DNA of 64,000 bases, taken from the NCBI GenBank assembly GCA_963797565.1, contig CAWCPM010000014.1, forward strand, positions 78,899 to 142,898. The letters run 5' to 3'. This stretch comes from JAICYJ01 sp963797565 (GTDB lineage: Bacteria > Actinomycetota > Thermoleophilia > Gaiellales > JAICJC01). The notes below the pieces were generated by a model. The model made no database searches. It had not been told where the DNA came from and worked only from the letters and a program-made list of their open reading frames with translations. A program made the translations under genes and the position numbers. Numbering within the stretch: position 1 is the stretch's first letter; every line of letters begins with the position of its first letter. This document shows, in pieces, positions 46,165 through 53,670 of the stretch.

Positions 46165-46683
46165 TCAACCGTCCGGTCGCGTGCGGCGCGCGTAGTAGCT
46201 GCGCGCCTTGGCCCGGTTGCCGCAGGCCGCCATGTCGCACCACACGGCCGACCGGTTGCGGGTGGCGTCGTAGAACGCCCACCGGCAGGCGGGGTTGCGG
46301 CAGGTCTTCATCCGTTGCCAGCGGCCGTCCCCGATCGACGCCACCACGATCCCCAGCAGGCGCCCCAGGGCCCCCGCGACGCCCGCCACCTCGGGCGCCA
46401 GCGACACCGTCCCGCCCGGGTCGAACCGCGGCCGCAGCCCACAGGCGGCCGCCAACGCATCCAGCCGCGCGCTCGAGGCATCCGGCAGCGTGCGGCCCGC
46501 GTTGACGCCGGCCAGATCGCGCAGCGCCTCGCGCACGGCGATCGCCACCTCGCGCTCCTGCTCAGCCACCCCCGCGCCCGCGGCGAGCAGGTCGCGCCCG
46601 CGCAGCCATGCGGCCAGCGAGCCGGCCTCGTCGAAGCCCTCGGCGCCGTCCTCGAGGCGCGCCGTGTTGATGAACGCCCGCAC
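46165..46683 (-). CDS. CGNR zinc-finger protein with ABATE domain
   Basis: 172 residues. A helical ABATE-like N-terminal domain (about 1-115) is followed by a C-terminal zinc finger with CRNPACRWAFYD and CDMAACGNRAKARSYY, the CGNR signature. These are taken to be stress-responsive DNA-binding regulators. The start is uncertain: GTG 46683 begins at RAFINT, slightly inside the usual N-terminus. The in-frame sequence upstream (APGELELV) looks conserved but has no ATG/GTG, so a small indel near 46,720 is possible. Confidence 0.82.
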   Translation of the reverse strand: MRAFINTARLEDGAEGFDEAGSLAAWLRGRDLLAAGAGVAEQEREVAIAVREALRDLAGVNAGRTLPDASSARLDALAAACGLRPRFDPGGTVSLAPEVAGVAGALGRLLGIVVASIGDGRWQRMKTCRNPACRWAFYDATRNRSAVWCDMAACGNRAKARSYYARRTRPDG

Positions 46684-46787
46684 GAGCTCCAGCTCGCCCG
46701 GGGCCGCGGTGCGCCTGCCGATCTCTCACCACCTGTTCACGTTTGCCGGTCGACCTTACCATCAACCGCCACACGCCGGTGAGAGGA

Positions 46788-48797
46788 TCAGACGGAGGGC
46801 GACGGCGACGGCGCCGCGGTCAGGTCACGGCGCAGCGCCTTGATCTCGTCACGCAGCTTGGCCGCGTACTCGAACCGCAGCTCCTCGGCGGCCGCGAACA
46901 TCTCCTCCTCCAGCTCCACCACCAGCTTCTCGAGCTCCTCCACGCTGAGGCCCTCGGTCTTGGCGCCGCGCCGGCGTTTGCCGGGGACGGTCGGCGTCTC
47001 CATCGTCAGGAACTCGGCGATGTCGGACACGCCCTTCTTGATCGACAGCGGGGTGATGCCGTGCTCGATGTTGTAGGCGACCTGGATCTCGCGGCGCCGG
47101 TCTGTCTCGTCGAGCGCCACCCGGATCGCCTCCGTCGTCTTGTCGGCGTACATCAGCACGCGGCCGTTGACGTTTCGCGCCGCACGACCGATCGTCTGGA
47201 TCAGCGCGGTCTGGCCGCGCAGGAAGCCCTCCTTGTCGGCATCCAGGATCGCCACCAGCGACACCTCGGGCAGGTCGAGGCCCTCCCGCAGCAGGTTCAC
47301 GCCGACCAGCACGTCGTACTCCCCCAGCCGCAGCTCGCGCACGATCTTGATCCGCTCCAGCGTGTCCACCTCGCTGTGCAGGTAGCGCGTGCGGATGCCC
47401 GCCTCGAGCAGGTAGTCGGTCAGGTCCTCGGACATCTTCTTGGTCAGCGTCGTCACCAGCGTGCGCTCGTTCGCCTCGATGCGGGCGCGGATCTCGGCCA
47501 TCAGGTCGTCGACCTGGCGCCGCGTGGGACGCACCTCGACCTCCGGGTCGATCAGGCCGGTCGGGCGGATGATCTGCTCGGCCACGTGGGTCGAGTTGCG
47601 CAGCTCGTAGGGGCCGGGCGTGGCCGAGACGAACAGCAGCTGCGGCACCCGCTCCAGGAACTCGTCGAACCGCAGCGGCCGGTTGTCGAGCGCCGACGGC
47701 AGCCGGAACCCGAAGTCGACCAGCGTCTGCTTGCGCGACCGGTCGCCCTCGTACATGCCGCCGATCTGCGGCACGGTCTGGTGCGACTCGTCCACCACCA
47801 CCAGGTAGTCGTCGGGCAGGTAGTCGAGCAGCGTGTGCGGCGGCGTGCCCGCCGACCGGCCCTCGAGGATCCGCGAGTAGTTCTCGATGCCGTTGCAGAA
47901 CCCCATCTCACGCAGCATCTCCATGTCGTACTCGGTGCGCGAGCGCAGGCGGTGGGCCTCGAGCATCTTGCCCTCGGCCTCCAGCTCGCGCAGCCGCTCG
48001 TTCATCTCGGCGCCGATGCCGCCCACCGCGCGGTCGATCTGCTCGCGCTCCATCGCGTAGTGCGTGGCGGGGTAGATGGCGAGGTGGTCGAGCTTGGACA
48101 GCACCTCCCCGGTCATCGGGTCGAAGTGCACGATCGACTCGACCTCGTCCCCGAACAGCGAGATCCGGTAGGCCGACTCCATGTTGGCCGGCTGCACCTC
48201 GATCACGTCGCCGCGGGCGCGGAACTTGCCGCGCCCGAGCACCACGTCGTTGCGGGAGTACTGGATCGAGACCAGCTTCTCGAGCATCGCCTCGCGCGGC
48301 CGCTCGTCGCCGACCGCCAGGAACAGCACCATCTGCTCGTAGCTCTCCGGGGAGCCCATCCCGTAGATGCACGACACCGAGGCAACGATCAGCACGTCGC
48401 GCCGCGAGAACAGCGCAGCCGTGGCGGCGTGCCGCAGCCGGTCGATGTCGTCGTTGATCGAGCTGTCCTTCTCGATGTAGGTGTCGGACGTCGGCAGGTA
48501 GGCCTCGGGCTGGTAGTAGTCGTAGTAGCTGACGAAGTACTCGACCGCGTTGTGCGGGAAGTACTCGCGGAACTCGTTGCAGAGCTGGGCGGCCAGGGTC
48601 TTGTTGTGGGCGATCACCAGCGTCGGCTTTTGCACCTGCTCGACGACGCGCGCGACGGTGTGGGTCTTGCCGGTGCCGGTCGCCCCGAGCAGCGTCTGGA
48701 AGCGGTCGCCGCGGGTGATGCACTCGGTCAGCTCCCCGATCGCGCGGGGCTGATCCCCGGTGGGCTGGTACGCGGCGGACACTCGCATCTCGTGCAT
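46788..48797 (-). CDS. uvrB: UvrABC excinuclease subunit B
   Basis: Helicase-like subunit that verifies damage and loads UvrC. 669 residues: Walker A GATGTGKTH (about 39-47), the beta-hairpin YYDYYQPEAYLP, the DESHQ box, helicase motifs including IQTIGRAARN, and a C-terminal UVR domain (about 610-655). ATG 48797 is preceded by TACACT 7 bases upstream, so it is probably leaderless. No SOS box is seen here, unlike uvrA. Confidence 0.97.
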   Translation of the reverse strand: MHEMRVSAAYQPTGDQPRAIGELTECITRGDRFQTLLGATGTGKTHTVARVVEQVQKPTLVIAHNKTLAAQLCNEFREYFPHNAVEYFVSYYDYYQPEAYLPTSDTYIEKDSSINDDIDRLRHAATAALFSRRDVLIVASVSCIYGMGSPESYEQMVLFLAVGDERPREAMLEKLVSIQYSRNDVVLGRGKFRARGDVIEVQPANMESAYRISLFGDEVESIVHFDPMTGEVLSKLDHLAIYPATHYAMEREQIDRAVGGIGAEMNERLRELEAEGKMLEAHRLRSRTEYDMEMLREMGFCNGIENYSRILEGRSAGTPPHTLLDYLPDDYLVVVDESHQTVPQIGGMYEGDRSRKQTLVDFGFRLPSALDNRPLRFDEFLERVPQLLFVSATPGPYELRNSTHVAEQIIRPTGLIDPEVEVRPTRRQVDDLMAEIRARIEANERTLVTTLTKKMSEDLTDYLLEAGIRTRYLHSEVDTLERIKIVRELRLGEYDVLVGVNLLREGLDLPEVSLVAILDADKEGFLRGQTALIQTIGRAARNVNGRVLMYADKTTEAIRVALDETDRRREIQVAYNIEHGITPLSIKKGVSDIAEFLTMETPTVPGKRRRGAKTEGLSVEELEKLVVELEEEMFAAAEELRFEYAAKLRDEIKALRRDLTAAPSPSPSV

Positions 48798-48873
48798 GTG
48801 ATGCAGTGTATCGACGGGCGCCAGGCGCTCCCGCCCGGCCCATCCGTCGCCCTGCTCCGATAGATTCGCACCC

Positions 48874-49311
48874 GTGCCGACGGTGATCGAACAGACGGCC
48901 GACCTGAACGTCGCGCCCCGGGATGTGTTCGCCTACCTGACCGATCCGGCCAGGCGCGGCGAATGGGACTCCAGCTGTGAGCGATGCACGATCGACGGTG
49001 ATGCGCCGGCAAAGGGCGTCCGCGTGCACATCGCCGGCCGCAGGGCGGCGCCCTCGTGGACAGGTGAGTATGGACGTTTCGACCTCAACCGCGGCGCCGC
49101 CCTGCGCCTGATCGAGGGCGTCGGCATGCCCTTCACCAGCTTCATCGAGGGCTTCCAGGTCGAGCCTCGCAAGGGCGGCAGCCGCCTGACGCTGCGGGTC
49201 GAGTACGAGGTCAGCGGCATGATCCGGATGATCGAGCCGCTGACGGTGCGCAGCCGCATGCGGCGGACGACCGTGAAGTCGCTCAAGAACATCGAGCAGC
49301 ATTTCGCCTAG
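48874..49311 (+). CDS. SRPBCC-family (polyketide cyclase/dehydrase-like) protein
   Basis: 145 residues of the START/Bet v1-like fold: VIEQTADLNVAPRDVFAYLTDP at the start, WDSSCERC, and a C-terminal long helix RRTTVKSLKNIEQHF. It probably binds a hydrophobic ligand; function unknown. GTG 48874 has TAGATT 7 bases upstream. It is divergent from uvrB and ends 9 bases before the convergent transglycosylase gene. Confidence 0.8.
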   Translation: MPTVIEQTADLNVAPRDVFAYLTDPARRGEWDSSCERCTIDGDAPAKGVRVHIAGRRAAPSWTGEYGRFDLNRGAALRLIEGVGMPFTSFIEGFQVEPRKGGSRLTLRVEYEVSGMIRMIEPLTVRSRMRRTTVKSLKNIEQHFA

Positions 49312-49320
49312 GAACTACAC

Positions 49321-49899
49321 CTAGCCATAGAGCTCGCTGTGATACGCCCGGCGATACAGCGCCTGCACGCGCTCGACGTCGCCGACGTAGTCCCGCGTCT
49401 CGGGGAACGGGATCTCCACCGTGCCGCCGGCCGGGGTGTCCGCGATCCACCGGTCGACGTTGGCCTGGCCGGCGTTGTAGGCGGCCAGCGCCAGCTCGTC
49501 GCCGTTCTTGTAGACGCTGTATTTCTGCCGCAGGTGTCGCAGATACCAGCAGCCGTAGCGCACGTTCAGGTCAGGGTTGAGCAGATCGGTGGCGGGATGG
49601 AAGTTGCCGCCCCCGGTGTGCAGGGCGATGCCGCGGGCTGTGTCGGGCAGGAGCTGCATCAGGCCGACGGCGCCGGCGTCGCTGCGGGCGGTTGAGTCGA
49701 ACCGCGACTCCTGGTAGATCACGGCGGCCACAAGCGCGGGATCGAGGTGGTAGAGGCGGGCGTTGCCGACCACCACCTCGCGGTAATCGAGCGGATACCA
49801 CAGCCGCACCCACCAGTTCGGCTGCTCGTCGCGCAGCACCGCAAAGGCGCCCAGCGCGGCCACCGCGAGCACCGCCAGCACGATCGCCAGCCGCTTCAC
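49321..49899 (-). CDS. Lytic transglycosylase, SLT domain
   Basis: 192 residues with an N-terminal membrane anchor (about 3-21) and a Slt70-like catalytic domain. IYQESRFDSTARS holds the catalytic glutamate, GAVGLMQLLPDTA and YNAGQANVDRW complete the signature. It cuts peptidoglycan outside the membrane. GTG 49899 overlaps the coaE stop as GTGA, so it is made with CoaE and S1. Confidence 0.9.
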   Translation of the reverse strand: MKRLAIVLAVLAVAALGAFAVLRDEQPNWWVRLWYPLDYREVVVGNARLYHLDPALVAAVIYQESRFDSTARSDAGAVGLMQLLPDTARGIALHTGGGNFHPATDLLNPDLNVRYGCWYLRHLRQKYSVYKNGDELALAAYNAGQANVDRWIADTPAGGTVEIPFPETRDYVGDVERVQALYRRAYHSELYG

Positions 49900-50462
49900 G
49901 TCAGCCGTGCCACCAGGGCCGCCACCCAGTCGTCGAGTTCGTCGATGCTGCCGGTGTTCTCGTACACCTCGTCGGAGCGGGCCGCCTTCTCCTGCTCGGG
50001 CAGCTGGTGCGCCATCCGCTCGGACGCGCCGGGCCGGCGCCGCTCGCGCAGCTCTTCGGGCGCCGTCACCGTCACGATCAGGTCGTAGCGATCCTCGCGG
50101 CCGGCCTCGAACAGGGTCGGCGCCTCGTGCACCAGCAGCGGGCTGCCCGCGGCCAGCTGCTGCTCGCGCCAGACCTGAAAGCACTCCTCGATCAGGGGTA
50201 GCAGCAGCCCCTCCAGCCACTCCCGTTCGCCGGGTTCGGAGAACACGCGGGCGGCGATCTGGGCGCGGTCGACGGCGCCGGCGGCGTCGAGCACCGCCGG
50301 CCCGAAGTGCTCCGCAACGGCCGCGCGCACGTCCTCGCGCAGGTACAGCTCGCGCACGACCTGATCGCTCGACATCGTGGCCGCGCCGTGGCGGGCGAAT
50401 GCCGCCAGCGCCTCCGACTTGCCCGACCCGATGCCGCCGGTCAGTCCGACGACAAGGGCCAT
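49896..50462 (-). CDS. coaE: Dephospho-CoA kinase
   Basis: Last step of coenzyme A synthesis. 188 residues with Walker A GLTGGIGSGKSEA (about 6-18), DQVVRELY, and the lid/CoA-binding region with APTLFEAG. It is the usual size for bacteria without the C-terminal UPF0157 extension common in actinobacteria. ATG 50462 lies 4 bases after the rpsA stop, in the conserved rpsA-coaE-uvrB order. Confidence 0.94.
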   Translation of the reverse strand: MALVVGLTGGIGSGKSEALAAFARHGAATMSSDQVVRELYLREDVRAAVAEHFGPAVLDAAGAVDRAQIAARVFSEPGEREWLEGLLLPLIEECFQVWREQQLAAGSPLLVHEAPTLFEAGREDRYDLIVTVTAPEELRERRRPGASERMAHQLPEQEKAARSDEVYENTGSIDELDDWVAALVARLT

Positions 50463-50466
50463 CCGA

Positions 50467-51993
50467 CTACTCCTCGGCGAGCGCCTCTTCGGGCTCCGCC
50501 GCGTTCTCCTCGGACGGCTGCTCCGACTCGGGCTCGGCGGCGGCATCCTCGGGCTCGGGCTCCGCAGCCGCTTCCGGCTCGGGCTCGGGCTCTGCAGCCG
50601 CTTCCGGCTCGGGCTCCGCGGCCGCCTCGGGCTCGGGCTCGGCCTCCGCAGCAGCTTCCGGCTCCGGCTCGGGCTCCGCGGCAGCTTCCGGCTCCGGATC
50701 GAGCTCGTCCTCGACGATCGCGTCGGCCTCCACAACGGGCTCGTCTGCCGGCAGTTCCGGCACGTCACCCTCCTCCGCCGGCTGCCCCTCGACGTCGGCA
50801 AACACCTCGGACGAGAGCCCCAGCTCGGGAACGCTCTCGGCCAGCGCCGTCGTGGTGCCGTCCATCTCGATCCGCTTGACGGTGTCGCCCACCTCGACGC
50901 GCTTCAGCGACAGGCTCAGGCGGCGCCGCTCGGGATCGATCTCGATCACCTTGACGTTCACCTCGTCGCCCTGGTTGACGACGTCGCGCGGGTTCTCGAC
51001 GTGATGGTCGGCCAGCTCGGAGATGTGGATCAGGCCCTCGACGCCGGACAGGATCTCGGCGAAGGCGCCGAACGTGACCACCTTGGTGATGCGGCCGACG
51101 ACCACGTCGCCCTGCCGCGTCTCGTCGATCACGCGCTGCCAGGGATCGGTCTGGGTCTGCTTCAGGCCCAGCGAGATGCGCTGTCGGTCGCGGTCGACGT
51201 CCAGCACCTTGACTCGCACGGTCTGGCCGATCTCGAGCACCTCGGAGGGGTGGTTGACGTGGCTCCACGACAGCTCCGAGATGTGGATCAGGCCGTCGAT
51301 GCCGTCCAGGTCGACGAAGGCGCCGAAGTCGACGATGTTCGAGATCACACCCTCCACCTCGGTGCCGGGCGACAGCCTGTCGAGGATCTGCTGCCGCTGC
51401 TCGCGGCGCTCCTCCTCGAGCACGGCCCGGCGCGACAGCACCACGTTGTTGCGGCTGCGGTTCAGCTCGATCACCTTGCAGCGCAGCGTCTGGTCGCGGT
51501 ACTCGTCCAGATCCTGCACGCGGCGGATGTCGACCAGCGACGCAGGCAGGAAGCCGCGCACACCCAGGTCGATGATGAGACCGCCCTTGACGACCTCGAT
51601 CACGAGGCCCTCGACCGGCTCACCGCTCTCGGCGGCGGCCTCGATCCGGCGCCAGGCCTTCTCGAAGCGTGCCCGCTTCTTGGAGAGGATGAGACGCCCG
51701 TCGGCGTCCTCCTTCTGCAGCACCAGCGCATCGATCGTGTCGCCCAGCGCAACCTCCTCATCGGGGTTGACGGAGCGGCGGATGGAGAGCTCGGAGATGG
51801 GGATGACGCCCTCCGACTTGTAGCCGATGTCGACCAGGATCTCGTCCTTGTCGACCCGCACCACGGTGCCGCTGACGACGTCACCCTCGTTGAAGTTGGT
51901 GAGCGTGCGGTCGTAGTCGGGGACGAGCTCGCCGTCCACCTCGATCATCCATGTATCAGTTGCGTCGCTGTGCTGCTGGTCGATTGATGCCAT
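50467..51993 (-). CDS. rpsA: 30S ribosomal protein S1
   Basis: 508 residues with four S1/OB domains at about 26-100, 115-185, 200-275 and 290-360 (GDVVSGTVVRVD, GLVIEVVKGGLI, GVISNIVDFGAFVDL, GRITKVVTFGAFAEI). The tail (about 400-508) is acidic and low-complexity. S1 helps mRNA binding; four domains is the actinobacterial form. ATG 51993 is about 70 bases from its promoter, with GAGAGGA about 14 bases upstream. The many leaderless messages here do not need S1. Confidence 0.96.
   Translation of the reverse strand: MASIDQQHSDATDTWMIEVDGELVPDYDRTLTNFNEGDVVSGTVVRVDKDEILVDIGYKSEGVIPISELSIRRSVNPDEEVALGDTIDALVLQKEDADGRLILSKKRARFEKAWRRIEAAAESGEPVEGLVIEVVKGGLIIDLGVRGFLPASLVDIRRVQDLDEYRDQTLRCKVIELNRSRNNVVLSRRAVLEEERREQRQQILDRLSPGTEVEGVISNIVDFGAFVDLDGIDGLIHISELSWSHVNHPSEVLEIGQTVRVKVLDVDRDRQRISLGLKQTQTDPWQRVIDETRQGDVVVGRITKVVTFGAFAEILSGVEGLIHISELADHHVENPRDVVNQGDEVNVKVIEIDPERRRLSLSLKRVEVGDTVKRIEMDGTTTALAESVPELGLSSEVFADVEGQPAEEGDVPELPADEPVVEADAIVEDELDPEPEAAAEPEPEPEAAAEAEPEPEAAAEPEPEAAAEPEPEPEAAAEPEPEDAAAEPESEQPSEENAAEPEEALAEE
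50503..50700 (-). repeat. Pro-Glu/Ala repeat tract in rpsA tail
   Basis: Degenerate in-frame repeats of EPEPEAAA-type units make a glutamate-rich tail of about 65 residues. Codons vary between units, so this is protein-level selection rather than recent slippage. Confidence 0.8.
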
Positions 51994-52067
51994 CTAGGTT
52001 GGGTCAGTCCTCTCGAGAAGTATTGTGCGCACGGCTCGTCCACCCGGACCACCGAGCGCCGCCGCGA

Positions 52068-52073
52068 AGTATA
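52068..52073 (-). promoter_or_regulatory. -10 box of rpsA
   Basis: TATACT on the minus strand, about 75 bases before ATG 51993, leaving a leader of about 67 bases that could hold autoregulatory structure. The -35 is weak. Confidence 0.5.
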
Positions 52074-52098
52074 CAGAGCACCTTTCTCCGGCAGGCCG

Positions 52099-53239
52099 CT
52101 ACGAAAAGCTGGTGGTCAGGCGGCCCGCGACCTCGATCACGGCGCCCTCGGCGGGCAGCACCAGCGGTGCGCTCTGCCCGGGCAGCTGCACCGTCGCCGG
52201 CGCCGGACCAGGGTTGACCGCCACCGCTCCGGAATCGAACTGGCGCACGAGCGCGTCGCCCTGCCGCACCGGCGGCGCGGAGGGCACGCCGGGGTTCAGC
52301 TGGTAGAGCGCCCGCTCCGGCCCGGGCGTGACCGAGTAGCCCGACCACAGCCCGGATACCAGCAGGTAGGAGGCCAGGCCGAAAACGCGCTGCTGGTGGT
52401 CGAGCTGGCCGCCGTCCCACACCCAGGCTCCCACCCGCGAATCCAGAGCGGCCTCGAAGTACGTGTACAGCGACGTCCAGGCGCTGCCTTGCAGGCGCGC
52501 GAACCCACGCTCCACGGAGACGGCGTCGCTGCTTGCGATCTGATGCGGGTCGATGATGGTGAACGGCTGGTTCAGCGCGATCACCGCGAAGTTGTTGGAC
52601 TTGAGGCCGCCGCGCACCTCCGCCATCGCCTCGGCCAGGTAGCGGGCGTGGTCGGATACGGTCATGTCCTGGCCCGTGTTGGGGTCGATCGGCGAGTTCG
52701 TCCAGGCGGGCAGGTTGCCGGCATCGACCAGCTCGACGCCGGTCCAGCCGCCGCTCGCCGAGCTGGTTTTCGACCGCGGTCGCCCAGGCCGCCAGGTAGT
52801 CGGGATTGGAGATGTCGAACATGACCCAGCCGGGGTGGCCGGGCGGATGAACGTCGGCGCCGCTCGCGTCCTTCAGGATCCAGTCGGGGTGATCGCGGCG
52901 CACCTCGGCCAGATCCAGCCCCGGCCGTGGGCAGTCGCGGCAGGGCACGAAACCGTACTGCAGCACCCGCTCCTGGAACACGTGCACGCCCTGGTCGCCG
53001 TCCTGGACATGGGCCGGCAGTCCCGGCCAGGCCGGGGCCACCACGTTGGTGTAGGTGCGGCCGACACAGGTCGCGGCGGCCACGGTGGGAGGACGCCGTA
53101 GCCGGATCAGGAGCGGCGTGGCCGGGCGCGTGACGTCATCGCACTTGGGGGGCGGCGGGGTGGTCGGCACGCTGCTACCACCGCCGCAGCCGGCGGCGAT
53201 CACGCATGCGAGCGCCGCCGCCGTCAGTGCTCGGCGCAT
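52099..53239 (-). pseudogene. Lipoprotein, putative glycoside hydrolase (GHL-like), one frameshift
   Basis: ATG 53239 opens a lipoprotein signal with a lipobox-type CVIAAGCGGG. The barrel part has TYTNVVAPAW, HPDWILKDASG, FDISNPDYLAAWA. Near 52,745-52,760 the frame shifts by one base and resumes as WTGVELVDAGNLPAW, TVSDHARYLAEAM, FEAALDSRV and a C-terminal beta-domain ending RLTTSFS. The layout resembles hypothetical glycosyl hydrolase (GHL15-like) proteins. Joined, it is about 379 residues. The start overlaps the preceding gene's end by 16 bases. Confidence 0.6.
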
Positions 53240-53670
53240 GCCTCGCAGCGGGTCACCGGCGCGCCGATCACGCCGCCGTCGGGCGGGGTGATCACCGATA
53301 CCGGCTCGATCACCAGGGAGCCGCCGCAGCGCGGGCAGAAGCCGCCGCCGGGCGGGTGCCGATGCAGCGTGAAGCTGATGTCGGCCGAGAGGATGCCGCC
53401 GTCGGCGCTGAGCACGCCCCGCTCCTCCCCCACCCGGCCGAACCGCAGCTGCACGTCTCCCATGCGCGGCTCGCCGTGGATGTTCACGGTGCCCGTCGCG
53501 ACGCCCATCGCGTTGTCGAGGTGATCGCAGCTGACCGCGGGCAGGAACAGCTCGGCGACGACCGTCTCCCGCAGCTCGCCCGCCTCCAGCCACAGGTAGC
53601 TGCCCTGCTCCTCCCCACGGTGGGCCGGCAGCGCGTAGAGGGCGCCCGAGAGGCGCAGCCAGTCGCTCAC
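53224..53670 (-). CDS. Hypothetical protein with C-terminal zinc ribbon
   Basis: 148 residues, family not recognised. The N-terminal part is beta-rich (LRLSGALYALP, SYLWLEAGEL). The C-terminus has CPRCGGS and RCEAC, four cysteines for one zinc ribbon, with only CAEH after. GTG 53670 overlaps the polA stop as GTGA, so it is co-translated with DNA polymerase I. A nucleic-acid role is possible but unsupported. Confidence 0.7.
   Translation of the reverse strand: MSDWLRLSGALYALPAHRGEEQGSYLWLEAGELRETVVAELFLPAVSCDHLDNAMGVATGTVNIHGEPRMGDVQLRFGRVGEERGVLSADGGILSADISFTLHRHPPGGGFCPRCGGSLVIEPVSVITPPDGGVIGAPVTRCEACAEH

Noticed and set aside
50503..50700. GC-rich repeats considered as a minisatellite or non-coding repeat
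   Set aside because: They are in frame within rpsA and encode the acidic tail common in actinobacterial S1.
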